The notes under the pieces were generated by a model that ran no database searches, was not told the DNA's origin, and worked only from the letters and a program-made list of their open reading frames with translations. The position numbers and the translations under genes were made by a program. 39,968 bases of DNA from an uncultured Fidelibacterota bacterium. Its GTDB lineage: Bacteria > Fidelibacterota > Marinisomatia > Marinisomatales > TCS55. Below, piece after piece: positions 12,990 through 21,718 of the stretch (position 1 is its first letter; every line of letters begins with the position of its first letter). The DNA lies in the NCBI GenBank assembly GCA_902615915.1, contig CACMQQ010000011.1, positions 1-39,968 of the forward strand, written 5' to 3'.

Positions 12990-15857
12990 CTAATTAAATC
13001 TCAATTTTATTCCGTTATTGCTTGAATCAATATTTTGAAAAAATATTAAAGTTAGCGGAATAGGCAATTTAAAATCAAAAAATCCACCCACATCTACTGT
13101 GATGCCCCCACCAAAGGCTAATTTGTTTTGATTGTCTATATTTGCCGCTTCTAGAAAACTAAATACACTCACCCTTTTTATATACGAAATATCTAATGGC
13201 AAAGAATAGTCCGGGTATAGCAGCGGTACATGATATTTTAATTGTGACCTATATCCTTTTTTGTAATATTTCCATTGATATCCGATAGGATAGTTCATTT
13301 TAGATGAAAAAATTGGATCCTTGTAATTGTGCTCAGCTTCCATAATTATTGATATCTGGTGCCTTTCAATAAAGCTTTTTAAGAGATACTTAATGTATAA
13401 ATAAGATTGACTTCCATTGCTTAACCCGCCAAAAGGAGAAGATCCTCTAAAGAGATAATATTGCAAACCTTGGTTTTCTAAATCCATTAATGGTTTTTCT
13501 TTTAAATTTGAATAAAAAAATTCAGAATAGACAGGAAGTATTCCTCCATCCTTATCCGGAATTGATTGCTCACTATTTACCTGTATACCACTTGGTACTC
13601 CTTCCGGAAAAGTAAAATTGTACCGAGACTTTCTTCGAGAAAGATATTCTGATCCAAATTGCAAATAACTAAATGATCTTTTGGGTCCTCTATAATGATC
13701 AAAAAGTGGGAGCCTTAGGTTAAAATCGAAACGCAACTCATTCCATTTCTCAGAGACTTTAAAATTTATAGAATCGTTTATAGAGGGAATATATTCCGAG
13801 TAAGTATCTTTATAATTAACCCTTCTATCACCTAAGCTCAAATCAAAATTCACAATTGGGTAATATTTTAAATAACTTGATCCAATTCTTTTCTTGTAAA
13901 CATCCTCTTCCTGATTATAGGATATATCAGCGCTTAATGAAGCAGTTCCAAGAATATTATCGGATTGAATACCTAGGCTTGGATCAAACATATCGTTAAA
14001 AATATATCGACTATGCATATTTAAAAAATTTGAAAAGTGGCTATAATTTTCTACGTTGTATTTCTTATCAGGTTGCTCTTCATAATTGTCATTTAAATTT
14101 AATTCGTTATAGGGTGGCTGATAAAATCTTACAGGGTCAAAGCGGACTTTTGAAATAGGCTTCCATTTATCAGTATTAATTTTCTTTGAAACAATTTGCT
14201 CACCACTTGAAGTATAGTTACTAAAGAGTAGTGTTGTACTATCTTTCAAAGCTGGATAATAGGCTCCTAGCTTTCTATTGGTTAAAAGATATTCCTGGCT
14301 ATCTTCAAGGTTGATTGCTAAAATATTATCAATGCCTTTATAAGGCGATTCGAAGAGAACATAATTATTATAAAAGACGGGTCGAAAAATATCTTCCCAA
14401 GTTGAATCTTTTATTTTAAGAAAAGTTCTTTTGAGTCTATTATATATATACATTGAGCGACCTTGATCATTCTGCAAAATGAAAACTATCTCTTTTGCAT
14501 CATCAGACCAAGAAGGCTCCATAATTATTCCATTATCAGGTGGTAGTGATCTATCATTGACTTTCCCTGTTTTTGCGTCAATTATAGTTAAAAAAGAATT
14601 TCTTTCTTTCGAAAAAGAAGATGCAACTATATAGTTTCCGTTTTTTGACAAAGATGGGTGATAATACATTTTTTTTGTAGATATATCTTTAATTTGATTT
14701 GTACTAAGATCTAAAATTTGGATATTTGCCCAACTTTCCTTAGACCATCTTTTGTCTGGTGAGTAATAAGACCAAACAACTTGACTTCCATTGGAATGAA
14801 AACCAAATATTTCAATGGATGAAGAAAGTTCATGAATTTTTTCCTCAATTCCATCTTTTACTCTTACAATCGTGGGAAGGGTCGCAACACCAGACTTTAA
14901 AGCTATCAAGCTTCCATTTATAGATGGAGATGGAAATTTATAATCAGTCCAATTCTCTTGATTGGGACTAATATTAGTTACCGAATCTTCCTCAATCTCT
15001 ATAACTAATTTTTCCCAAAGCGCTCTTTTATCATACAATGCATCGCTATAGATGTCAGAGATCTTTGAATTCAACGATTTATAGACCGATCTTGAAAAAG
15101 GGGCTAGAGGATTTAATAAAAAAGGCCACTTTAAAGTTTTAGTTAAAATCTCATTGATTGAATTGACATTATATTGTGACTTAATGTGTCTGGTTAGCAT
15201 GTAGCCCATCTCATAATGATCCGGATATTTGTTTTTGTAAGAACCAAATAAAACCTGCCTGTAAGAAGGCTTTGAGCCTGATAAAATCAAAGAACGAGTC
15301 AAGATGTCAAAATATGGCACTCTTCCTCTTCCTGAGTTTGAAAATGCAGTTTCAACATCTACTGCGTCTCCTTCCCAATACCAAGATGGAATTAACAAAT
15401 TGTTAAACATGGAGAAGGTGGACTCACCGAACAATTTATAAATAAGGCTGCCGGTACCTTGGTTTACAAAATTAAATTGAGAAATATGTCTTCCTTCATG
15501 AATTGAAAGATCGTTATACCATTCTGTTGATCCCATTCCTTTTATCATTATTGGTGTATGATACCACTCTGACTTTCTTGGAGACAAAGAAACAAACGCA
15601 TTTGGAATAGATAATCTATTTCTTAATACAATTGGTGTCTTTAAATGGTAATCATCAGAGGATACTTGAAGACGAAGATGATTTTTCTCCATTAAATTGG
15701 CAACGCGCTGTCCTTCTTCTGCAATCTCCTCAGGGAAAATAATTTTATAATTTTCAGTAACGATCACTTTCCAATCTATGGAAGGCCTATCTTGAGCAAA
15801 TAGAAAGATGAGTTGAGCTAATGATAATGGAATGATCTTGTAGAAAAAATATTTCAA
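12990..15857 (-). CDS. Large secreted HExxH-peptidase-like / beta-propeller / beta-barrel protein
   Basis: A 955-residue protein. Residues 1-21 form a signal peptide ending in LFAQ. An N-terminal gluzincin-like domain has HEGRH (120-124), followed by WYWEGDA with Glu162 as the likely third zinc ligand. The middle part (about 300-560) has WD40/PD40-like propeller blades (PSWSDDAKEIVFI, YHPSLSKNGNYIVAS). The C-terminal 350 residues are rich in Tyr/Phe strands and end in GIKLRFN, like an outer-membrane barrel. I infer a surface-anchored peptidase. The start is TTG at 15857 without a clear Shine-Dalgarno, only 19 nt after the tRNA terminator. Substrate unknown. Confidence 0.7.
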   Translation of the reverse strand: MKYFFYKIIPLSLAQLIFLFAQDRPSIDWKVIVTENYKIIFPEEIAEEGQRVANLMEKNHLRLQVSSDDYHLKTPIVLRNRLSIPNAFVSLSPRKSEWYHTPIMIKGMGSTEWYNDLSIHEGRHISQFNFVNQGTGSLIYKLFGESTFSMFNNLLIPSWYWEGDAVDVETAFSNSGRGRVPYFDILTRSLILSGSKPSYRQVLFGSYKNKYPDHYEMGYMLTRHIKSQYNVNSINEILTKTLKWPFLLNPLAPFSRSVYKSLNSKISDIYSDALYDKRALWEKLVIEIEEDSVTNISPNQENWTDYKFPSPSINGSLIALKSGVATLPTIVRVKDGIEEKIHELSSSIEIFGFHSNGSQVVWSYYSPDKRWSKESWANIQILDLSTNQIKDISTKKMYYHPSLSKNGNYIVASSFSKERNSFLTIIDAKTGKVNDRSLPPDNGIIMEPSWSDDAKEIVFILQNDQGRSMYIYNRLKRTFLKIKDSTWEDIFRPVFYNNYVLFESPYKGIDNILAINLEDSQEYLLTNRKLGAYYPALKDSTTLLFSNYTSSGEQIVSKKINTDKWKPISKVRFDPVRFYQPPYNELNLNDNYEEQPDKKYNVENYSHFSNFLNMHSRYIFNDMFDPSLGIQSDNILGTASLSADISYNQEEDVYKKRIGSSYLKYYPIVNFDLSLGDRRVNYKDTYSEYIPSINDSINFKVSEKWNELRFDFNLRLPLFDHYRGPKRSFSYLQFGSEYLSRRKSRYNFTFPEGVPSGIQVNSEQSIPDKDGGILPVYSEFFYSNLKEKPLMDLENQGLQYYLFRGSSPFGGLSNGSQSYLYIKYLLKSFIERHQISIIMEAEHNYKDPIFSSKMNYPIGYQWKYYKKGYRSQLKYHVPLLYPDYSLPLDISYIKRVSVFSFLEAANIDNQNKLAFGGGITVDVGGFFDFKLPIPLTLIFFQNIDSSNNGIKLRFN

Positions 15858-15875
15858 TTTATGCTTTCATAAATT

Positions 15876-15907
15876 AAAAAAGGTTCAGCTTCAGCTGAAC
15901 CTTTTTT
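15876..15907 (-). terminator. Strong intrinsic terminator after tRNA-Asn
   Basis: A perfect 14-bp stem (A6-GGTTCAGC / GCTGAACC-T6) with TTCA loop and T-run. In the minus direction it starts 2 nt after the tRNA 3' end. The symmetric A/T flanks would also work in the other direction. It lies just upstream of the TTG start of the large peptidase-like gene. Confidence 0.9.
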
Positions 15908-15908
15908 G

Positions 15909-15981
15909 CTCCGGAGGAGGGACTCGAACCCCCGACCTGGTGGTTAACAGCCACTCGCTCTACCAACTGAGCTACTCCGGA
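15909..15981 (-). tRNA. tRNA-Asn (GTT)
   Basis: A 73-nt cloverleaf on the minus strand. Acceptor arms TCCGGAG/CTCCGGA pair fully with discriminator G. The D-arm is GCTC...GAGC, the anticodon loop CTGTTAA gives GTT, and the T-arm GGGGGTTCGAGTCCCTC has the TTCGA signature. CCA is not encoded. A terminator hairpin follows directly. Confidence 0.97.
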
Positions 15982-16053
15982 TCGGTAATGTTTTTTTATT
16001 TAATTAAATAACATTTCAAATTTATAATAATTAACGTTTCAAATCTAACATAA

Positions 16054-17913
16054 TTACATTTCTTTCTCAGCTTTTAATGAGTTCTTTTTTATGAATTGAC
16101 CGTGATCAATCTGCTTTGAACCAATGTAAACGACTCCATCCTCATTGTGAGGTTTTTCAAAAACGGAGTGAATCGATTTTAACCCGCCAAGCCAAAGTCT
16201 TGCATCCTGTAAATAAACCAAGTCACCTTGAGATGCTTTCATTTTCTTCATGTCATTTTGCGAAAATCTAACCCCATCCTTTAATTTTTTATCCTCCTTC
16301 CAATCAACAATAATATCTGTTCCTTTGGCTTCATTTGGCTCTGAACCCTTGTATAAAAATTTAAGTTTATGCACATCAAAAACCGTTAAGCCATCTAATT
16401 TGTTATCTTTATCAGGTTTTGAAAATAAGGTCACTAAGATACCAACACCGGCACATACAACTAGATTATATAATGCGCCAATATAAGAATAACCTCTGCC
16501 AGGCCTTAGCTCTATACCATGTGAAAAGGGTGAAATTAGTTCGGGGTTAAATTGTCCTAAAATCATAAGAAAGGCACCAAAAATAAACGTTGCGATGACA
16601 GCTGCAGAAGTAAACCGTTTCCAAAAAATTCCCATAAATACTGCAACTACCAATGGAGGCGTAAAAGTAGAATGAAACCAGCCATGTGCCTCATATATTG
16701 AATCAAAGGAATTAAAGAAAGGAACTAAAATGACTGCAATGATTTTAACTATAATCGAAGCCATTCTTGCAAAATGCAATTGCTCTTCCTCTGACTTGGA
16801 TTTTTTTGTTAATGGACGATAAATGTCGTTCACGATAATTGCTGAAGATGCATTAACCAAAGTATCTGCTGTTGACATTAAAGCTGCACATAAAGCAGCA
16901 ATAATGAAACCGAAAACTCCTGGTGAAGATATAATATTTGTGACAATTACAAATACATCGTTTGCAACAACATTTTCAGGTATTACTCCTGGCACCCCAT
17001 TGGCAATCGCTCTTCCAATCCATCCAGCATTGGATACAACTATTGCAGATATTGGTAGAATAATGAGAACATTAAAGGCAGCTGCTTTTCTACCCTCGTC
17101 GACACTTTTTGCGGCCATGAATCTCATTATTAGACCTTGATTCAAAAATAAAAAACCTATTGATCCTGCTATTCCATCCTGCCAAAATATGCCAACAAAG
17201 TTGAAGTCGGGAGGCGAGTTAAAATTTGCAAGAGGTAACTTGTTTTCTGGAGACAAAAAGGTCCAAAATGCTTTAAAACCTGACATATCTGTATTCATTC
17301 CTAAGAACTGAATCCCTAAGAAAAACAAAAGCACTCCCGCAAAAATCAACACAAACCCTTGAATAAGGTCCGTAAAAATAACGGAAGTTTGCCCTCCGTA
17401 ATGCATATAAATAGTCGTCGCAAAAGCTATTAATAAAACAGTTAACATTAACGGAATCCCATATATTTTATATAAAGCAGTAGCTAGTGTTAAAAATTGA
17501 ATGGCAATATAACCAATCATGTAAAGCAATATCATAAAAGTAGCTAAATATCTAGCGGTTGGGTTGAATCTTCTTTCAAAATATTCAGGTATGGACCTAA
17601 CCTTGGAATAATATATTATAGGTAACCATCCAAACATAAATAAAGGCATAAAAAACCAGTCATTCATGTATGTCATCGTTGATGAAAAACCATACTGGTA
17701 GGCTTTGGTTGTGTATTTTACGAAACTATGTGATCCAATACCTGTAGCGACAATAGAAATAGTAATGAGCCACCATGAAAATCTTCTTCCTCCAAAAAAG
17801 TAATCCGTTGTTGTCTTGCTATATTTACCAAAGTAAGCACCAAAACCCATTACAATAGCAAAATAAAATAAAATTACCGCCCTATCAAGCCCTGTTCCTA
17901 ACATTTGCTCCAT
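16054..17913 (-). CDS. Sodium:solute symporter (SSS/SLC5 family) with C-terminal cytosolic domain
   Basis: A 619-residue polytopic transporter. TTTDYFFGGRRFSWWL, then SIPEYFERRFNPTARYLAT and TLVNASSAIIVNDIYRPL are typical SSS blocks. It moves an organic solute with Na+. About 110 residues after the last helix form a soluble tail (FDVHKLKFLYKGSEPNEAKG to the end) that could be regulatory. It is last of the operon that begins at 21658; a 69-aa two-helix protein precedes it by 1 nt. Substrate (sugar, amino acid or other) cannot be told. Confidence 0.88.
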   Translation of the reverse strand: MEQMLGTGLDRAVILFYFAIVMGFGAYFGKYSKTTTDYFFGGRRFSWWLITISIVATGIGSHSFVKYTTKAYQYGFSSTMTYMNDWFFMPLFMFGWLPIIYYSKVRSIPEYFERRFNPTARYLATFMILLYMIGYIAIQFLTLATALYKIYGIPLMLTVLLIAFATTIYMHYGGQTSVIFTDLIQGFVLIFAGVLLFFLGIQFLGMNTDMSGFKAFWTFLSPENKLPLANFNSPPDFNFVGIFWQDGIAGSIGFLFLNQGLIMRFMAAKSVDEGRKAAAFNVLIILPISAIVVSNAGWIGRAIANGVPGVIPENVVANDVFVIVTNIISSPGVFGFIIAALCAALMSTADTLVNASSAIIVNDIYRPLTKKSKSEEEQLHFARMASIIVKIIAVILVPFFNSFDSIYEAHGWFHSTFTPPLVVAVFMGIFWKRFTSAAVIATFIFGAFLMILGQFNPELISPFSHGIELRPGRGYSYIGALYNLVVCAGVGILVTLFSKPDKDNKLDGLTVFDVHKLKFLYKGSEPNEAKGTDIIVDWKEDKKLKDGVRFSQNDMKKMKASQGDLVYLQDARLWLGGLKSIHSVFEKPHNEDGVVYIGSKQIDHGQFIKKNSLKAEKEM

Positions 17914-17914
17914 A

Positions 17915-18124
17915 TTAACTACTTATCGCTAAAAAAATAAACATAGAATGGATAAACATATAGAAAAACAGTCCATACAGAAGAACGCCTAACCATTTTT
18001 TATGTTTAAAATAATCGAGCCTTAAAGCTTTTGTCTTAATGATCAGAATAAGACCTAAGAAAAAAGCTAACCCTCCAGCTCCATACAAATAAATAAATGG
18101 CAACCATGTTTCTTGAAAGGTCAT
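17915..18124 (-). CDS. 69-aa two-helix membrane protein paired with the symporter
   Basis: A small protein with two hydrophobic helices (about residues 8-29 and 44-66) separated by a basic loop (KTKALRLDYFKHKKW). The start overlaps the HIT gene stop by 4 nt, and the stop is 1 nt before the SSS symporter start. This tight link suggests an accessory subunit of the symporter, as small proteins often precede SSS genes, but no family was recognised. Confidence 0.75.
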   Translation of the reverse strand: MTFQETWLPFIYLYGAGGLAFFLGLILIIKTKALRLDYFKHKKWLGVLLYGLFFYMFIHSMFIFLAISS

Positions 18125-18636
18125 TTTGCCAAACCCTTTTGAAAGTGAAAAAATAATTCATCATACGTATCATGCAACCCGCTCATTATGACCTTGGTAT
18201 TTCCTACAACAGGCATAAAGTTCGTATCGCCTTTCCAGCGAGGAACAAGATGAAAATGCAAATGATCATCTATTCCAGCTCCACCAACTGAACCAATATT
18301 TGCTCCAATATTAAACCCTTCAGCATTTAAGGTTTTTTTCAAAATTTCTGAGGATTTAGATATTAATTTCATTATTTCAGATAAAGTTTCTTCATTTAGC
18401 TTACTTAATGAAGCTATATGTTTATAAGGACAAACCATTAAATGACCATTATTATAAGGGTATAAATTCATTATTAAAAATGAAAACTTACCTCTAAAAA
18501 GGATTAAATTTTTTCTATCATTGGAGCTATTCACATCGACGCACAATACGCACTTATTTTTATCATTTGATAAATCGCGTTTAATATGCTCCATCCTCCA
18601 TGGAGCCCAAAGTTTATTATCTCTGTTTAGAATCAC
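18121..18636 (-). CDS. HIT-family hydrolase/adenylyltransferase-like protein
   Basis: A 171-residue histidine-triad protein with the HLHFHLVPR motif (His125, His127, His129). The N-terminal LWAPWRMEHIKR, followed by CxxC (29-32), is usual in the bacterial Ap4A phosphorylase/HIT branch. It likely cleaves dinucleoside polyphosphates or nucleotide adducts. It overlaps both neighbours by 4 nt inside a tightly coupled operon. Confidence 0.9.
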   Translation of the reverse strand: MILNRDNKLWAPWRMEHIKRDLSNDKNKCVLCVDVNSSNDRKNLILFRGKFSFLIMNLYPYNNGHLMVCPYKHIASLSKLNEETLSEIMKLISKSSEILKKTLNAEGFNIGANIGSVGGAGIDDHLHFHLVPRWKGDTNFMPVVGNTKVIMSGLHDTYDELFFHFQKGLAK

Positions 18637-18905
18637 TTAAACAATTGTCTCTCTCTGTTATCAATAAAATCTCTCAAAATTGGAGATAAAAAAACCTCAT
18701 TAATATTTAATTGCATGAATCCATCTGCTAAGATATTCAATTGCTCATCCAAAGGTTTTATTTTATTTATCACAATGTGTCTTTTATCATTAACTTGGCA
18801 ATATCCACCTTGAAAATCTCCTTTTGCATTGACAATTTTAACATCCATTTTTTCACCAAGCTCATAAAAAAGTTCTAATATTTTCTTTGATTTAGTTTTT
18901 GACAT
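18633..18905 (-). CDS. Conserved 90-aa protein of unknown function
   Basis: A 90-residue protein: an N-terminal helix (KKILELFYELGEKMDVKIV), a GGYCQVNDKRHIVINK strand region, then a helix and LSPILRDFI. A protein of this pattern is, from memory, common in Bacteroidetes/Chlorobi relatives next to housekeeping genes, but no function is established. The start overlaps the mannose-1-P guanylyltransferase stop (TAATG), and its end overlaps the HIT start by 4 nt. Confidence 0.75.
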   Translation of the reverse strand: MSKTKSKKILELFYELGEKMDVKIVNAKGDFQGGYCQVNDKRHIVINKIKPLDEQLNILADGFMQLNINEVFLSPILRDFIDNRERQLFK

Positions 18906-19963
18906 TAAAGTAACTCATCTTTGTTGTTCTTCTCAAGATAATCAACTACATCTTTTACCTGTTCTGCTTTATCTTTTGGAACAACCAGAATAGCATCGGA
19001 TGTAGCGATTACTGCCATATCGCTTACTCCTACCAATGCTGTAAATTGCTTTTTTGACTCAATTAAATTATTTGTTCCGTCTAAAACAACCCCTGTACCT
19101 CGAACGACATTTTTATCTTTTGTTTTTGTAGATACATTGTAAATGGATGACCATGATCCAAGATCATTCCATTTAAAATCTGCTTCTACTGCATATATTG
19201 AGTCCGATTTTTCTAATAATCCATAATCTATCGATACAGGTTCAATTGAGTCCCATAAATCATTAAAGCGCTTTCTTTGTTGAATTCTTAAATCTATTTT
19301 TTGCATTATTTCATTTAGATCAGGCATATGCTTCTTCATTTCTTCCATAAAAATATCTGCTTTCCAAACAAACATCCCACTATTCCATAGAAAATCTCCA
19401 CTTTTTAAAAATCTTTTAGCTAAGGTAAGGTGAGGTTTTTCAGCAAAAGCTTTTACTTTAAACACATTTAATTTCAATAAAGGCTCTTTTTTATTATACT
19501 GTATGTATCCATATCCCGTCGAAGGGTGTGTTGGTTTTATGCCGATTGTTACAAGTGCATCTTTTTTATTTGCAACTCTGAATGAAGATCTTAGTGTTTT
19601 AAGAAATTGTTTTGCTCCGATAATTAAATGGTCTGAGGGAAAAATTGCCATAACTGCATCTTTGCGAATTTTCTTAATATGTAGAGCAGCCAATGCAATA
19701 GCTGGTGCAGTATTTTTTCCTTTGGGTTCAACTATAATATTTTTTCTATTGACACCCTTTACTCTTTTACGAATTTTGGGCGCTAATTCTTTACTTGTGA
19801 CAATAAATATATCTTCTAGACTATTTATCTTTTTTAAGCGATCAATTGTCATCTGAAGCATGCTATCTGGACCGATAATATCAAGCAATTGTTTTGGATT
19901 GTTCTTCCTGCTAGAAGGCCAAAATCTAGTTCCTCTACCGCCTGCCATAATCACGCCAAACAT
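18905..19963 (-). CDS. manC: Mannose-1-phosphate guanylyltransferase
   Basis: A 352-residue nucleotidyltransferase with the signature VIMAGGRGTRFWPSSR and PKQLLDI near the N-terminus, FPSDH in the middle, and FAEKPHLTLAKRFL with GDFLWNSGMFVWK, all typical of ManC/GMP. It makes GDP-mannose from mannose-1-P and GTP for surface polysaccharides and glycoproteins. The length matches the single-domain form without the isomerase domain. It is separated by 3 nt from the upstream lipoprotein gene. Confidence 0.92.
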   Translation of the reverse strand: MFGVIMAGGRGTRFWPSSRKNNPKQLLDIIGPDSMLQMTIDRLKKINSLEDIFIVTSKELAPKIRKRVKGVNRKNIIVEPKGKNTAPAIALAALHIKKIRKDAVMAIFPSDHLIIGAKQFLKTLRSSFRVANKKDALVTIGIKPTHPSTGYGYIQYNKKEPLLKLNVFKVKAFAEKPHLTLAKRFLKSGDFLWNSGMFVWKADIFMEEMKKHMPDLNEIMQKIDLRIQQRKRFNDLWDSIEPVSIDYGLLEKSDSIYAVEADFKWNDLGSWSSIYNVSTKTKDKNVVRGTGVVLDGTNNLIESKKQFTALVGVSDMAVIATSDAILVVPKDKAEQVKDVVDYLEKNNKDELL

Positions 19964-19966
19964 TAT

Positions 19967-21658
19967 CTATTCTTTCTCAATTTGGCCAACATCTATTTCC
20001 CAGTTCGCCCTAATTTGAAACGTATCAGGATATTCATAAAACCATTCACTAGCTTTTAAAGGAAAAAAAGATCCACCAGTAAAATCATTATTGTTATCAG
20101 AATCTGAAATAACCAAAATTTTATATTTCCCCTCCAGTATGTTCTCAATTTCAAACCGTGAATTGCTCTTTAATTTCTCAAAATACATTATTGAATCAAT
20201 TTCCATTCTCTTAAGTCCGATAATTGGATTAATTTTTCTTGATATTGAATCATCTAATTTGCCAACAAGAGAGCCATATCCCAATTTTTTCCCTGAATCT
20301 ATTTCAATAAAAATCAATGAATCAAGAAATGATTTTCCGTCAATTGTCTCGATCTGATTTGATAAAATTTTAACTAGATAGCTATTTTTTTCCTTCCATC
20401 CATTTGCTGGAAATATATTTATTTGCCGAGGGGTTATTAAGTCTGGGTAAATTAAAGAAGTGTCATTTTCATTAATTAAGAAAAATGCTGAATCGCCTAA
20501 TGATAGCAATGGTTTTGAAAAAAGAAAAGGTATCGCTGGTCCACTAACACCATCCGGATTTATTGTTATTTTAGAATATGGGTCTAGAATTGAAAGAGGT
20601 TCTTTATCTTGATCATCTCGAACAATAAAGCTTATTTTTATTTCATTAGTTAACATTTTTCCATTAGAATCTATGTTTTTAATAATTAATTCATTCTTGC
20701 CTGGAACAAGTTTCTCATTAGAGATAATTAAAAACTCATTTTTCTTGACATTACTTTGATAATAATTAACGTACTTTTTTTCTTCTTTTTCATCAATTAT
20801 AAAAATCTCTTCAAAGCTTATTTTGTCAAGCCCTAGATTAAAAAAAATACTGCCCCACCTATTAGCCTTCCAATCAATATAATCAATATTAAAAACTGGT
20901 TCTTTCCTTGAAGTTTTAATATAAATATCACTGATGATTAATTTATCATCAGTTAAAACGTATTCTAATTGTGGACTTAGCCCGTGAGCCATTCTAGAAG
21001 TGTTTAGAATAGCTCCTGAAGCGCTTCTCTCTAGTCCCAAAATTGCATATTTTCCTTTTGAGAGATAATTAAAAATAAAATTTCCATTTTGATCAGCATC
21101 TGAAACATACAATGGCTTCGTAAAAAAGATAGAATCGTTTAATTCTTCTTTTACTTTCCATAGATGTACACTGTGGTAACCTTCTCCATATACTTTTCCT
21201 TCTATTTTGCCATTGTCTATTATTGCTCCGGTACTAAAAGCTATTTGTTTTGTTTTATCTAAAAAAACTCCTCTTTCATCTTTTAATTTTGAGCTGATAG
21301 ATATCACATAGGTTTGATCTTCTAGCAAATTTGCAGGCAATTCTATTAATATTTCCTTATTGTCATAAATTACTTTCATTTCGTCGTCAAGTTTTGGATA
21401 GATACTGAATGCATTTGAAATAGAACTCTCATCGATATATTCGGAGAACTTTAATTCGATCTTATTCCCTTTGAATAGCAAAGCCCCGGATTCTGGAAAA
21501 CTTGAAATTAGTTCTGGCGGGATTTCATCTTCTGGACCGCCACTTGGTGGTGAAATTGCTGCACATGAAAAAAAAATTATAAAAAATAATATGTTTATAT
21601 TGTTTTTATGTAAATGCAAAAATAAATCCCATTTTTTCAAAAAGAAAATATGATTCAA
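19967..21658 (-). CDS. Ig-like (Big_5/SbsA-type) lipoprotein
   Basis: A 563-residue protein with a late hydrophobic signal ending at FFSC (Cys32), then AAISPPSGGPEDEIPPE. From memory, this opening is typical of Big_5-domain lipoproteins of the Bacteroidetes group. An Ig-like fold follows (LKFSEYIDESSISNAFSIYP), and then repeated beta-rich domains. Probably anchored to the outer membrane with a structural or surface role. It heads the operon with manC and is divergent from the tyrosine operon across only about 60 AT-rich nt, which must hold both promoters. Confidence 0.75.
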   Translation of the reverse strand: MNHIFFLKKWDLFLHLHKNNINILFFIIFFSCAAISPPSGGPEDEIPPELISSFPESGALLFKGNKIELKFSEYIDESSISNAFSIYPKLDDEMKVIYDNKEILIELPANLLEDQTYVISISSKLKDERGVFLDKTKQIAFSTGAIIDNGKIEGKVYGEGYHSVHLWKVKEELNDSIFFTKPLYVSDADQNGNFIFNYLSKGKYAILGLERSASGAILNTSRMAHGLSPQLEYVLTDDKLIISDIYIKTSRKEPVFNIDYIDWKANRWGSIFFNLGLDKISFEEIFIIDEKEEKKYVNYYQSNVKKNEFLIISNEKLVPGKNELIIKNIDSNGKMLTNEIKISFIVRDDQDKEPLSILDPYSKITINPDGVSGPAIPFLFSKPLLSLGDSAFFLINENDTSLIYPDLITPRQINIFPANGWKEKNSYLVKILSNQIETIDGKSFLDSLIFIEIDSGKKLGYGSLVGKLDDSISRKINPIIGLKRMEIDSIMYFEKLKSNSRFEIENILEGKYKILVISDSDNNNDFTGGSFFPLKASEWFYEYPDTFQIRANWEIDVGQIEKE

Positions 21659-21718
21659 ATTTAGTTTTTATTTAAATATTAATTTTTATTTATTTATTTT
21701 TTACACCTATTTTTGTCT

